64,000 bases of DNA from Hymenobacter sp. H14-R3 (lineage in GTDB: Bacteria > Bacteroidota > Bacteroidia > Cytophagales > Hymenobacteraceae). Position 1 is the first letter of the stretch. Each line of letters opens with the position of its first letter. Under the pieces are notes generated by a model that saw nothing but the letters and a program-made list of their open reading frames with translations, ran no database searches and had not been told where the DNA came from. Location of the stretch: positions 287,432 to 351,431 of the forward strand of contig NZ_JASITD010000002.1 in NCBI RefSeq assembly GCF_030063445.1, in the 5' to 3' direction. This document shows positions 1 to 8,685 of the stretch, piece after piece. A program made the position numbers and the translations under genes.

Positions 1-27
1 GTCGGCCGGCTGCGCCGGCGGACTGGG
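1..27. repeat. GC-rich interspersed repeat motif (partial at window edge)
   Basis: Bases 4-27 match the right arm of the repeat at 30949-30973 apart from one missing base and one substitution. The core reads GGCCGGCT-GCGCCGGCGGA. Bases 28-81 to the aroA stop hold no recognisable terminator or gene. Confidence 0.5.
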
Positions 28-81
28 GCACGAAAGCTAACTTAACAATCAGGTTATGAACCACTTAATAAAAAGGTCAAA

Positions 82-1335
82 TCAATCCACTACCATGCCC
101 GCGGCCGCCAGCGCCCGCCAGAAGCTGGGGTACGACTTGCGCACTACCTGCGGCTCGTGCACCAGCAGCGGCCCGCGCATGGCCAGCGGCGCAAATGCCA
201 TGGCCATGCGGTGGTCTTCATAGGTAGCAACTACTTGGCCGTCAACTTTAAAGCTGCCCGGCTGCACCTCGAACACGCCGGGCGCTACCTCGGGCATATC
301 GGCCCCAAACTTGCGCAGCTCGGTCTGGATGGCCGCGATGCGGTCGGTTTCCTTGATGCGCAGGCTGTGCAGGCCGCTCAGGCGCAGCGGGCGGCCCAGG
401 GCGGCCGCTACCACGGCCACGGTTTGGGCCAGGTCGGGGCAATCGGTGAAGTCGAGGGGCGCGTAGGTGGCCGGCGCGGGGGCCAGGGCCGTTTGGGTGA
501 GGCGCACCCCGCTCCCATCGGCCAAAAACTCGGTGCTGACGCCCAGCGGCCGCATAATGTCCTGAACAACGTGGTCGCCCTGCCACGACTCCTGCCGCAG
601 GCCGGGCAGCTCGATGGCCGAGCCCGCCGGGGCCAGCGCCACCAGCGCGTACCAGTAGCTGGCCGCCGACCAGTCGCTCTCCACCGCGTAGTCGGCCGGG
701 CGGTAGCCGCCGGGCGCTACCGCGATTACTTCGCCGGGCAGCTCGGTGGCCGTGGCCCCAAAGTGCCGCATCAGGCTCAGCGTCATGCGGATGTAGGGGC
801 GCGAGCCAATGTCGCCGGTCAGGCGCAGGCGCAGGCCACCGGGCAGTGTGGGCCCCACCAGCAGCAGCGCCGAAATGTACTGGCTGCTGATGTCGCCGCG
901 CACGGCTAGCTCGGTTTGCGGGCCACGGGCCACCAACGCTTGGCCGCCAAACGTGAGCGGCGGGTAGTTTTCCTTTTCGGCATACCCGATTTCGGCGCCC
1001 AGCGTACGCAGCGCCTCCACTAGAATGCCGATGGGCCGCTGCTTCATGCGGGCCGCGCCAGTGAGGGTGCCGCGCCAGCCGGTTACGGCCAGGTAGGCCG
1101 TCATAAAGCGCATCACGGTGCCGGCATCTTCGGCGTCGAGGTGGTTGGTGGTGGCGGCCTGGCCCAGCAGGCGGGCCATTAGCACAGTGTCGTTGGCTTC
1201 GGAAAGGTTACTGAGCGTGCCGCCGCCGGCCAGGCGCTGAAGCAGCAGGGCACGGTTGGCCTCGCTTTTGGAAGCGGGCAGGTGGGCCGTGCCGCTCAAA
1301 GGGCCACCCGGCCAGTGCAAAGGTTGGTTGGTCAT
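82..1335 (-). CDS. aroA: 3-phosphoshikimate 1-carboxyvinyltransferase (EPSP synthase)
   Basis: Cytosolic enzyme that joins phosphoenolpyruvate to shikimate-3-phosphate, the sixth step of the shikimate pathway. The 417-residue protein has the usual length. The N-terminal substrate loop ASKSEANRALL (residues 21-31) supplies the conserved K23, S24 and R28. The second signature RIKETDR is at 326-332, and the conserved DHR at 374-376 precedes the C-terminal RKSYPSFW. The loop reads SEANR rather than the SxSNR of proteobacterial enzymes, a form I associate with Bacteroidota. It lies 59 bp downstream of aroB on the same strand and is probably co-transcribed with it. Confidence 0.95.
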   Translation of the reverse strand: MTNQPLHWPGGPLSGTAHLPASKSEANRALLLQRLAGGGTLSNLSEANDTVLMARLLGQAATTNHLDAEDAGTVMRFMTAYLAVTGWRGTLTGAARMKQRPIGILVEALRTLGAEIGYAEKENYPPLTFGGQALVARGPQTELAVRGDISSQYISALLLVGPTLPGGLRLRLTGDIGSRPYIRMTLSLMRHFGATATELPGEVIAVAPGGYRPADYAVESDWSAASYWYALVALAPAGSAIELPGLRQESWQGDHVVQDIMRPLGVSTEFLADGSGVRLTQTALAPAPATYAPLDFTDCPDLAQTVAVVAAALGRPLRLSGLHSLRIKETDRIAAIQTELRKFGADMPEVAPGVFEVQPGSFKVDGQVVATYEDHRMAMAFAPLAMRGPLLVHEPQVVRKSYPSFWRALAAAGMVVD

Positions 1336-1347
1336 ATAAAATGTGCG

Positions 1348-1393
1348 GTAAGCTTCAGCTTGCCGTTGATATGTAGAGTAAGCTTCAGCTTAC
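1348..1393. repeat. Tandem pair of short hairpins between aroB and aroA
   Basis: Two copies of the 16-mer GTAAGCTTCAGCTTRC begin at 1348 and 1378, a 30-bp period. The second is a clean 6-bp stem with a TTCA loop. They fill the gap between aroB and aroA and could be a processing site or attenuator, but no T-run follows on the minus strand. Confidence 0.55.
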
Positions 1394-1394
1394 C

Positions 1395-2432
1395 CTACGC
1401 GGCATATGCCCGCAGCGAATCCTTAATCTCCGCTAGCGTCACAGGTTGGTCAAAAATGCCGTGGCCCAGCCCACGCAACAGCGTGCACTTAATAACGTGG
1501 CCCCGGTTTTTCTTGTCGTGCAACGCGTAGGCGGCAATCTCATCCAGCTCACTAGCATTGAATTGCAGCTTCTCAAACGACAGCTCCACCACGGCGCGCA
1601 CCTGCGCCAGCTCCTCGGCGCTGAGCAGGCCGCGCTGGGCCGAGAGCCAGCTCTCGCACACCAGGCCCGCCGCCACGGCTTCGCCGTGGCGCACGGCGCG
1701 GCCGGGCTGGGCCAGCAGGTAGCTTTCGAGGGCGTGGCCCACGGTGTGGCCAAAGTTGAGCAGTTTGCGGGGGCCGCTTTCGTGCGGGTCTTGGGCCACA
1801 ATGGCTTCTTTGATGGCGACTGAATGGCGGATGATGGGCGTCCAGTCGGGCACGGCGGCCACGGCCAGCCCGTGCAGGGCGGCAAAAGCTTCCGCGTCGG
1901 CAATGAGGGCGTGCTTGATAACCTCGGCGTAGCCCGAGCGCAGCTCGCCGGCCGGCAGCGTGGCCAGAAAAGTGGGCTCCATAAACACCGCTTCCGGCTC
2001 CTGAAACACGCCGATGTGGTTTTTAAACCCCTGGAAATCAACGCCCGTTTTGCCGCCTATGGCCGCATCTACTTGGGCCAGCAGGGTGGTGGGCACGCCT
2101 ACGCAGCGCAGGCCGCGCTTGTAGGTGGCGGCGCAAAAGCCGCCCAAATCCGTGACTACGCCGCCGCCCAGGCACACGAGCAGCGCGTGGCGGTCGGCCT
2201 GGTTCCCGGTGAGCCAGCTCCAGACTATCTCACAGGTTGTCAGAGTTTTATACACTTCACCAGCTTCGATGACCAGCAGCTCGTGGGCGGGCAGCTGCGC
2301 GCGCAGCAAGGGGTAGCAGTCGCGGGCGGTATTGGCATCGGCCAGCACAAACAGGCGGCTCGGCGGGGCCTGGCGCAGCAGCTCGGCCAGGGCGGGCAGG
2401 GCCGCGGGGCCGATGGTGGGCGGGTTAGTCAA
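1395..2432 (-). CDS. aroB: 3-dehydroquinate synthase
   Basis: NAD-dependent enzyme that cyclises DAHP to 3-dehydroquinate, the second shikimate step, in the cytosol. The 345-residue protein shows the NAD-binding GEVYK (58-62), the glycine-rich GGGVVTDLGG (89-98) and PTTLLAQVDAAIGGKTG (114-130). Metal ligands are expected to be E170, a histidine of GHTVGH (228-233) and H249 in RHGEAVA. It is the first gene of an apparent aroB-aroA operon. The DAHP synthase feeding it is about 1.2 kb away on the same strand, in a separate unit beyond two lipoprotein genes. Confidence 0.95.
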   Translation of the reverse strand: MTNPPTIGPAALPALAELLRQAPPSRLFVLADANTARDCYPLLRAQLPAHELLVIEAGEVYKTLTTCEIVWSWLTGNQADRHALLVCLGGGVVTDLGGFCAATYKRGLRCVGVPTTLLAQVDAAIGGKTGVDFQGFKNHIGVFQEPEAVFMEPTFLATLPAGELRSGYAEVIKHALIADAEAFAALHGLAVAAVPDWTPIIRHSVAIKEAIVAQDPHESGPRKLLNFGHTVGHALESYLLAQPGRAVRHGEAVAAGLVCESWLSAQRGLLSAEELAQVRAVVELSFEKLQFNASELDEIAAYALHDKKNRGHVIKCTLLRGLGHGIFDQPVTLAEIKDSLRAYAA

Positions 2433-2578
2433 GGGTACAGCAACGGAAGTGTGACGAGTGCAAAGAAAAGGCCGGGCGACCCATGCCGCTTTAGGTAAGC
2501 CCGGCGGGGTGCAACTGTTTTCGCCGATTGGCGCTCCCTTCAGCTATACCCCGTTGCTTGCATCCTTACTTTGCTTCT

Positions 2579-3046
2579 ATGAACCGACTACTGCTCTTCG
2601 CCACGTTGCTGCTCACCACCCAGCTCGCCACCAGCTGCCAGGACGAAGCCGACATTCGGCCCGCCAGCTACGACGAGCTGGCCATGGCCACCGGGCACTG
2701 GGAATGGGACACCACCGGCTCGTTTGCGGGCCTGCGCACGCCGGCCACGGAAGGGTATTCGCGGCAGCTTACCTTTCGCCCCGAAGGCCAACTCATGCTG
2801 CGCCGCAGCGGCCAGCCCGACTACCAAACCAGCTACCAGCTCACCATGGGCACGCCCGCGCCCTGCGGCTCGGTGAGCCCGGTGCCGCTGCTCGTTTTTA
2901 CTACCGAAGAAGCTACCCTGCCCAACGATGCGCGTAAGCTATACACCCTCAGCCAGCAGGGCGGCCAGCAAACGCTGCTGCTCACCGGCGAGTCGGTGTG
3001 CCTCGATGGCGGCTCGGAGGAGAAATACCACTGGGTAGCCGAGTAA
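2579..3046 (+). CDS. Small predicted lipoprotein, unknown function
   Basis: The reading frame is open from 2528, but the ATG at 2579 gives a proper lipoprotein signal: MNRLLLFATLLLTTQ then the lipobox-like LATSC, with the lipidated cysteine near residue 19. The mature part of about 135 residues has regions such as GHWEWDTTGSF and YSRQLTFRPEGQLMLRRSG. These recall small lipocalin-like or META-like beta-barrel lipoproteins of Bacteroidota, a resemblance rather than a family assignment. A TTACTTTGC element sits about 5 bases before the start codon. A second small lipoprotein follows 18 bp later, so the two probably form one transcription unit ending at the palindrome at 3528-3571. Confidence 0.75.
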   Translation: MNRLLLFATLLLTTQLATSCQDEADIRPASYDELAMATGHWEWDTTGSFAGLRTPATEGYSRQLTFRPEGQLMLRRSGQPDYQTSYQLTMGTPAPCGSVSPVPLLVFTTEEATLPNDARKLYTLSQQGGQQTLLLTGESVCLDGGSEEKYHWVAE

Positions 3047-3064
3047 CCAATCTTTTCCTTTCCC

Positions 3065-3481
3065 ATGACTAAGCCCCTCTCCTTGCTCCTGTTAGTTACC
3101 GGCCTCGCCGGTTGCCAGCGCACCGCCAGCTCGCCCGAGCCGGAGGCCGCGCAGGGCACCACGCTGGTGGGCAGCTGGCGCGTAACCGCCTACCAGTGCA
3201 ACTGCCCCCCCAATTACCCCTTGCCCAACGAGTCGGTCACCTTCGATGCCAGCCAGCACTTCAAGCTGTACCGCAATAAGGTGCTCGCGGCCGAGGGCAC
3301 CTACGCCACGGGCCAGGGCAGCAACTGCGGGGGTGGCACCAGCGAGCCGATTATTACGCTCACCGCCAGCACCCCCAACACCTACGTCCCGGAAGGTGCC
3401 TACACGCTGACCAGCAACACCCTCGTCATCGACCAGTGTAGCGCGGCCGACGGCCCCAAGTATACCTACACCCGCCAGTAG
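3065..3481 (+). CDS. Small lipocalin-like lipoprotein, unknown function
   Basis: A 138-residue protein with a clear lipoprotein signal, MTKPLSLLLLVTGLAGC (lipobox LAGC). It contains GSWRVTAYQCNCPP, an F-D-x-S-x-H-F-K strand, two further cysteine-containing segments and a GAYTLTSNTLVID segment. The alternating strand pattern and the GSWR opening resemble lipocalin-like domains found in many Bacteroidota lipoproteins. It likely sits in the inner leaflet of the outer membrane or at the surface. It is the second gene of a pair with the lipoprotein at 2579, and a perfect palindrome acting as terminator follows 47 bp downstream. Confidence 0.75.
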   Translation: MTKPLSLLLLVTGLAGCQRTASSPEPEAAQGTTLVGSWRVTAYQCNCPPNYPLPNESVTFDASQHFKLYRNKVLAAEGTYATGQGSNCGGGTSEPIITLTASTPNTYVPEGAYTLTSNTLVIDQCSAADGPKYTYTRQ

Positions 3482-3527
3482 CCGCGGGTGTGCCCCACTT
3501 GCAAAGCGCCAAAATGGATGGGCAATT

Positions 3528-3571
3528 ACTCAAAAGCCCTTCCGGCCACGTGGCCGGAAGGGCTTTTGAGT
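3528..3571. terminator. Perfect 44-bp palindrome, bidirectional terminator
   Basis: The sequence from 3528 to 3571 equals its own reverse complement with no loop mismatch. Each half contains CAAAAGCCCTTCCGGCCA. It lies between convergent genes, the lipoprotein ending at 3481 and the DAHP synthase ending at 3589, which fits termination in both directions. Confidence 0.85.
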
Positions 3572-3588
3572 AAAGGCGAGGGCCAGAC

Positions 3589-4719
3589 TCACAGGCCGGG
3601 GCCCAGGTTCACCTCCTCATCAACGGAGCGGCCGTTGAGCACGACCGTTTGCTGCCGGATACTTTCGATGTGGATGAGCTTGTAGAGCTCGCCCACAAAT
3701 TTTTCGTCGATGTTGAGCTTGCGGCCCCACTCGGGGCGGGTCTTGAAGATTTCCTGCCAGCGCTCCAGCTGCAAAATCTTCACATTGTTTTCCTTCTTGT
3801 ACTCGGCCAGCTCCTGAATGAGGGCCATGCGGCGGGCCAGCATTTCGAGAATTTCGTGGTCGGCGGTGTCCATTTTCTGGCGCAGCTCCTCGGCCTTGTT
3901 GCGGTAGTCCACGTTGTTGGAGCTGCGGTAGCGATACTTCAGCTCGCTCAGTATCTCCTGGAGGCGGGCGGGCGTCACCTGCTGGGCGGCATCGCTGAGG
4001 GCGTGGTCGGGGTCGGGGTGCGTCTCAATGATGAGGCCGTCGTAGTCAAGGTCCAGCGCCTTTTGGGCGATGGGCAGCAGCAAATCGCGCGCGCCGCCAA
4101 TGTGGCTGGGGTCGTTGAGGAGCGGCAGCTGCGGGTAGCGGGTTTTCAGCTCAATCGGAATGGCCCAGGTGGGCGCATTGCGGTAGCGCGAGGGCTCAAA
4201 CGTGCTGAACCCGCGGTGAATAGCCGCCAGGTCGGTAATGCCGGCCCGCTCTAGCCGCTCCAGTGCCCCAATCCAGAGCGCGAGGTCGGGGTTGACGGGG
4301 TTTTTAACCATCACCGGCGTGCCGGTGCCGGCCAGCGCGTCGGCCAACTCCTGCACCGCGAAGGGGTTCACGGTGGTGCGCGCCCCAATCCAGAGCACGT
4401 CGATACCGTGCTTCAGGGCTTCTTCCACGTGCTTGGGCGTGGCCACCTCAATGCACATGGGCAGGCCGGTTTCCTGGCGGGCGGCTTGCAGCCAGGGCAG
4501 CGCGGCGGTGCCCATGCCCTCAAACCCGCCGGGCTTGGTGCGCGGCTTCCAGATGCCGGCGCGGTACATATCGGCCTGGCCGGCGGCCTTGAGGGCGCGG
4601 GCCACGGTGAGCACCTGCTCTTCCGACTCGGCCGAGCAGGGGCCGGCAATGATGATGGGGTGGCCCTTAGTGGCCAGCCGACGGGTGAAGTACGTGTCGG
4701 CGGTAGCAGTATTTTCCAT
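3589..4719 (-). CDS. Bifunctional DAHP synthase / chorismate mutase (type II)
   Basis: Fusion of the first shikimate enzyme with chorismate mutase. The N-terminal part (about 1-265) is a class I beta DAHP synthase: GPCSAESE at 26-33, WKPRTKPGGFEG, GARTTVNPFAVQ, VKNPVNPD and DPSHIGG. The C-terminal part from about 271 is an AroQ-type chorismate mutase helix bundle with R280, R296/R297 and K308 as the expected substrate contacts. The order DAHP synthase then mutase is the arrangement common in Bacteroidota, where the mutase usually also mediates prephenate feedback. The start at 4719 gives a normal N-terminus just before the barrel. It is convergent with the lipoprotein pair. Confidence 0.93.
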   Translation of the reverse strand: MENTATADTYFTRRLATKGHPIIIAGPCSAESEEQVLTVARALKAAGQADMYRAGIWKPRTKPGGFEGMGTAALPWLQAARQETGLPMCIEVATPKHVEEALKHGIDVLWIGARTTVNPFAVQELADALAGTGTPVMVKNPVNPDLALWIGALERLERAGITDLAAIHRGFSTFEPSRYRNAPTWAIPIELKTRYPQLPLLNDPSHIGGARDLLLPIAQKALDLDYDGLIIETHPDPDHALSDAAQQVTPARLQEILSELKYRYRSSNNVDYRNKAEELRQKMDTADHEILEMLARRMALIQELAEYKKENNVKILQLERWQEIFKTRPEWGRKLNIDEKFVGELYKLIHIESIRQQTVVLNGRSVDEEVNLGPGL

Positions 4720-4738
4720 TAACGGGGGGTGGCGCGGG

Positions 4739-4806
4739 CTCTGCGAGTCTGCGCGTGGGGACGGCTGGGTGGTTGCTATCGTTGCGTACGCGCGGACTCC
4801 GCAGAG
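4739..4806. repeat. Imperfect inverted repeat upstream of DAHP synthase
   Basis: The left arm at 4739-4756 and the right arm at 4788-4806 pair over about 17 positions, with one bulge and one mismatch. The right arm also holds the small hairpin GGACTCCGCAGAGTCC. It lies in the divergent gap between the DAHP synthase and proline dehydrogenase genes, so it could affect either promoter. Confidence 0.5.
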
Positions 4807-4918
4807 TCCACGCTACATTAAAGTACAAAAGTAACTAACCTGGCCCGAACAGGGTTTTTGGAAGGCGGCCGTATCTTCGCACACTCGTCTCTTCCAGCCC
4901 CTCCCCCACCCGTTTCCC

Positions 4919-6127
4919 ATGTCCGCCCCTTCCGCCGTGCCCGCGCCACCTGTGGCCCCCATCTCATTTGAAGACACCCGCATTGCCTTCGAAGCCAAGT
5001 CGGACGGCGAACTGCGCAAGATGTACGCCCTGTTTGCGGCTATGAACAATAATAGCCTGGTAAAAGCCGGCGGCGGCCTCATGCAGTCGGCCCTCAAGCT
5101 GAACTTCCCGGGCACCAGGTTTCTCATCAAGCACAGCATTTTCAAGCAGTTTTGCGGCGGCGAAACCATTGCCGAGTGCAAGCCGGTGATTGCCGAGCTG
5201 GGCCGCTACCACATCGGCACCATCCTCGACTATTCGGTGGAGGGCACCGGCAACGACCGCAGCTTCGACCACACCCGCGACGAGATTCTGGCCACCATCG
5301 CCATAGCCGCCACCACGCCCAACATCCCGTTCTCGGTCTTTAAGGTAACGGGCCTGATGCCCACCGCCTTACTCGAAAAGAAGCAGGCTGGCACCGCCCT
5401 CACCGCGCCCGAGCAGGCCAGCTTCGACCGCGGCCAGCAGCGCCTCGATGCCCTGTGTGCCAGCGCCCACAAGCACGGCGTGCGCCTGTTTGTGGATGCC
5501 GAGGAAAGCTGGTTTCAGCACACCATTGATGAGCTGGCCGAGGACATGATGCGGCGCTACAACGACGAGCGCGCCATTGTCTGGAACACCTACCAGCTCT
5601 ACCGCCACGACCGCCTGGAGGCGCTGCAAGCTGCCCACGACCGCGCCGCGCAAGCCAACTACTACGTGGGCGTGAAGCTGGTGCGCGGGGCCTACATGGA
5701 AAAGGAGGCCCGCGTGGCCCAGCAGCGCGGCCACGCCACCCCCATCAACCCCAGCAAGCAGGCCACCGACGACCTCTATAATGAGAGCCTGCGCTACTGC
5801 GTGCAGCACGTGGACCGCATCAGCCTGTGCGCGGGTACCCACAACGAGGCCAGCTCGCTGCTGCTCACGCAGCTGATGCAGCAGGCGGGCCTTGCCCCCG
5901 GCGATGAGCGCGTGTGGTTTGCCCAGCTCTACGGCATGAGCGACAACCTGAGCTACAACCTGGCCCACGCCGGCTACCACACCGCCAAGTACGTGCCCTA
6001 TGGCCCGGTGGGCGCCGTGATGCCCTACCTGCTGCGCCGCGCCAACGAAAACACGGCCATTGCGGGCCAAAGCAGCCGCGAGTTCTTGCTTATCCAAAAG
6101 GAGCTGCGCCGCCGCCAGGGCCGGTAG
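4919..6127 (+). CDS. Proline dehydrogenase
   Basis: Monofunctional FAD enzyme that oxidises proline to pyrroline-5-carboxylate and passes electrons to quinone, usually at the inner membrane face. The 402-residue TIM-barrel protein has the PRODH motifs in order: FVDAEESWFQ, WNTYQLYRHDR, GVKLVRGAYMEKEA, LCAGTHNEAS and the C-terminal VPYGPVGAVMPYLLRRANEN. The RRANEN segment carries the two arginines that bind the proline carboxylate. No pyrroline-5-carboxylate dehydrogenase domain or neighbour is seen, so that partner must lie elsewhere. The ATG at 4919 follows a TATCTTCG element at 4872-4879 that could be a weak promoter. Confidence 0.93.
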   Translation: MSAPSAVPAPPVAPISFEDTRIAFEAKSDGELRKMYALFAAMNNNSLVKAGGGLMQSALKLNFPGTRFLIKHSIFKQFCGGETIAECKPVIAELGRYHIGTILDYSVEGTGNDRSFDHTRDEILATIAIAATTPNIPFSVFKVTGLMPTALLEKKQAGTALTAPEQASFDRGQQRLDALCASAHKHGVRLFVDAEESWFQHTIDELAEDMMRRYNDERAIVWNTYQLYRHDRLEALQAAHDRAAQANYYVGVKLVRGAYMEKEARVAQQRGHATPINPSKQATDDLYNESLRYCVQHVDRISLCAGTHNEASSLLLTQLMQQAGLAPGDERVWFAQLYGMSDNLSYNLAHAGYHTAKYVPYGPVGAVMPYLLRRANENTAIAGQSSREFLLIQKELRRRQGR

Positions 6128-6328
6128 CGAGGTATTTTTTGGGGCAGGATGGAGATTTTTGCAACGTAGGCCCGATTTTTGGTAGAATAACCTACTTCTC
6201 CCTAACCGGCTGGCAAAAAACGCGTTTGCGAGCTGCTAGTTGGGGTTGGGCAATCTAAGTCCCACCCTTTTTCGTAAAAACAAAGGCCCCGCTAGCCATT
6301 CGCTAGCGTCGGAGCCGCCCGTTTGTCT

Positions 6329-6715
6329 ATGATTATTCGCCTCCGTCACTACCTCATCCGCTACGCTCGCCAACAAGCCGGCACGGTCAGTTACCTCACG
6401 CTGGTGCAAGAATCTGAGCTGGGCCTGAACCTCGACATCTCGCACGAGAAGTCGCGCCTCAACGAGATTCTGACTGAAATATCTACTGCCGAGCACGCCG
6501 CGGGCCGGCCCATTCTGAGCAGCTTGGTTCGTGTGCAAGGCTCCAAGGGCCAGGGTGATAACTTTTATAAGCTTTGCGAGCGCCTGGGCATGGGCGAGTG
6601 GCGCACTCTTAAGCAAGATGAAAACTTCCTGAAGGACCTGATAAAAGAATGTCGCGCTTTCTGGCAAAATGAAGACAACTATGCGCAGTTTGCTCGCGAA
6701 GTAGCAGCCGAGTAA
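6329..6715 (+). CDS. Uncharacterised small protein, 128 residues
   Basis: A mixed helical, charged protein with no export signal and no membrane segment. A TTG at 6323 would add two residues; I prefer the ATG at 6329. The segment SRLNEILTEIS, AGRPILSSLV, then GDNFYKLCERLG resembles a recurring pattern in small hypothetical proteins in which a helix is followed by a GxGFYxLxxxLG loop. I cannot attach a function to that pattern. Its codon use is less GC-rich than its neighbours, which may hint at transfer. A strong terminator follows at 6747. Confidence 0.7.
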   Translation: MIIRLRHYLIRYARQQAGTVSYLTLVQESELGLNLDISHEKSRLNEILTEISTAEHAAGRPILSSLVRVQGSKGQGDNFYKLCERLGMGEWRTLKQDENFLKDLIKECRAFWQNEDNYAQFAREVAAE

Positions 6716-6746
6716 TTTTATCAGCTCAACTTATTAATAGTAAAGC

Positions 6747-6776
6747 AATAAGCTCCAACTAAGGTTGGGGCTTATT
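6747..6776 (+). terminator. Rho-independent terminator
   Basis: A 13-bp stem AATAAGCTCCAAC / GTTGGGGCTTATT with one G-U pair and a four-base loop is followed directly by a T-run, 31 bp after the stop at 6715. Confidence 0.85.
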
Positions 6777-6920
6777 TTTTGCTTTATACTGCCGGAGGTG
6801 CTCCTGCCAGCTACTAGCTGGGCCAGCTACGTAACCTGCGCTCCCTTACCCCCGTTTAGCTACCAAAGGCCAAGCACTTGCTTGCTTGCCGATTTATTCT
6901 TAACACCTACTTCTTTTCCG

Positions 6921-7814
6921 ATGAGCACCAACGATTCAAACAACCCGATGAATTCAGGCACTGGCGCAGGCGCCAACTACGGTACCAGCAACACGGGCAC
7001 CGGCCTTGGCAACAGCGGTAACCTTAGCAACGAGAGCACCAGCTACGCTGGCGGCACTGATTATAACAACACCACCGAAGGAGCAGCTCCTGCTGCCTCG
7101 CCTACCAACGGCACTGACTCGGACACCCGCCCCGGCGACGACTTTAGCGCTACCCAAAAAGGCGCAAACGTAGCAGGCACTACCGGTGCTGCAGTAGGCC
7201 GCGGCGTTGATGCCGTGCAAAACACAACTGACCGCGCTGCCCACGCCGTGAAGGATGCCTTCACTGGCGAAAACGACAGCTACGACTACAAAGACGGCAG
7301 CACTACGAGCGGTATCTTCCGCGACCGCAGCAGCGCCGAGAAGGCTTACCAGTCGATGCACGAGCGCGGCTACCACAAAGACGATGTGCATTTGATGATG
7401 TCGGATGACACCCGCAAGAGCCAGTTCAATGATGAGTACGATGCTGAGCGCACTGAGTTGGGCGACAAGGCGATGGAAGGTGCGGGCGTAGGCTCTGCTA
7501 TTGGTGGCACTGCTGGTGCCATCATTGGTGCTATCGCCGCCATTGGCACGTCGGTAGCGCTGCCGGGCCTCGGCCTGATTATCGCTGGCCCGCTGGCCGC
7601 AGCTTTGGCTGGTGCCGGTGCAGGTGGCCTCACGGGTGGCCTGGTAGGTGCCTTGGTAGGCTCGGGTATTCCCGAGGAGCATGCCGCTGAGTACGAGCAG
7701 GGCATCAAGAACGGCGGTATTGTGATGGGTGTAAAGCCGCGCAACGCCGAAGATGCCAAGTACTTCGAAGAGCAGTTCAAAACCAACAACGCTGACAAAG
7801 TTTACCGCTACTAG
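6921..7814 (+). CDS. YflT-type general stress protein with glycine zipper region
   Basis: The frame is open from 6765, but the ATG at 6921 is the sensible start, giving 297 residues. Residues 1-125 are low-complexity, rich in Asn, Gly, Thr and Ser. Residues about 130-165 (SGIFRDRSSAEKAYQSMHER and onward to HLMMSDD) match the heat-induced stress protein YflT domain. Residues about 190-250 form a Gly/Ala-rich hydrophobic stretch with G-x-x-x-G repeats, as in glycine-zipper proteins. The tail EEHAAEYEQGIKNGGIVMGV completes the domain. Such proteins rise under general stress in bacteria, though their biochemical role is unknown. A strong terminator follows. Confidence 0.8.
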   Translation: MSTNDSNNPMNSGTGAGANYGTSNTGTGLGNSGNLSNESTSYAGGTDYNNTTEGAAPAASPTNGTDSDTRPGDDFSATQKGANVAGTTGAAVGRGVDAVQNTTDRAAHAVKDAFTGENDSYDYKDGSTTSGIFRDRSSAEKAYQSMHERGYHKDDVHLMMSDDTRKSQFNDEYDAERTELGDKAMEGAGVGSAIGGTAGAIIGAIAAIGTSVALPGLGLIIAGPLAAALAGAGAGGLTGGLVGALVGSGIPEEHAAEYEQGIKNGGIVMGVKPRNAEDAKYFEEQFKTNNADKVYRY

Positions 7815-7835
7815 TTAGCCATAAGCTCAGTCTTT

Positions 7836-7873
7836 AAAAGAGCCTCTCCCAATTGGGAGAGGCTCTTTTTTTG
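7836..7873 (+). terminator. Rho-independent terminator
   Basis: A perfect 15-bp stem (7836-7850 with 7855-7869) closes an AATT loop and runs into a T-tract, 22 bp after the stress protein stop. Confidence 0.92.
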
Positions 7874-8199
7874 CTTGTTGCGTTGGCTATTTTTAAGCAG
7901 CTTAGTACCCACTCTGCAATGCCGTGGGTAGCTTGCAGCCCAGGCTCCTGCTGCCTGGCTCCGTGTTGGTTACCGCACAATGCTACCCGTTGCCGTTCTT
8001 CCTGCCGCCGTACTCTTCGCAGCTAGTAGTTAGCTAACATACTATCAATGAACCTATTAGCTGGCTGGCTACTTATGGGCCGCAGTACAACCATCCTCAT
8101 TGCAAGTAGTTTGTAGTGCAGAATTCGGGCTAGGGCCGTGGGGTTTATCGGTTGAACGAGCACCGCAAGCCTTCACCCAGAGCATAGCGTATACGAATA
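7874..8199. other. Gene-free stretch before the efflux remnants
   Basis: About 325 bp with stops in all frames and no recognisable protein fragment. It is probably decayed sequence belonging to the pseudogene region to its right. Confidence 0.6.
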
Positions 8200-8625
8200 G
8201 TTCGGTTGGCCCTGGCACAGCCTTACATCTTCGTAGTGATGGCGCTGCTGATTCTCATTGGCGGCGTGCTGACGATTCAGCGCATAGCGGTCGATATCCT
8301 CCCCGACATTCCCATGCTGGTAGTGGGCGTTATCTAAACCTACGCCGGCATTGCGCCCCAGGAGCTGAACCAACGCATCGTAATTCCCAACGAGCGGGCT
8401 TTCACCACTACCGTTACCAATATTGAGTAGTTTGAGAGCCAGAGTCTTAAAGGCATTGGCCTGATAAAGGCATTCTCCCAGCCGGGGGCCACCCCCGACG
8501 CGGGCGGGGGCCAGTTCACAGCCATTTCACTAACGCTGCTGCGGGTGCCGCCGGGCATCACGCCGCCGCTCATTATCCGCTACTCGGCCTCCAGCGTGCC
8601 CATTGCCAAAGCCTCACGCAGCTCG
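8200..8625 (+). pseudogene. RND efflux permease, N-terminal remnant
   Basis: Read in one frame, the sequence gives a recognisable N-terminus of an AcrB/CusA-like inner-membrane permease. It includes QPYIFVVMALLILIGGVLT (first membrane helix), VDILPDIPM, then TYAGIAPQELNQRIV, FTTTVTNIE, SQSLKGIGLIKAFSQPGA and PPGITPPLIIRYSASSVPI. Two stops interrupt it: TAA where a Trp is expected before TYAG, and TAG after NIE where a His is typical. Only about 140 of more than 1000 residues remain, and the frame then runs directly into the adaptor remnant, so a large deletion removed the rest. It cannot make a working pump. Confidence 0.85.
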
Positions 8626-8685
8626 GAAACGCTGGGCGAGCCGAACCTGTTTACCACGGCAGACGCCTTGATTCGGCCGGGGCTG

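Noticed and set aside
157..909. Long plus-strand open frame of 250 codons over aroA
   Set aside because: It is a shadow of aroA: composition is His/Gly/Gln-rich as expected from antisense of a GC-rich gene, with no domain.
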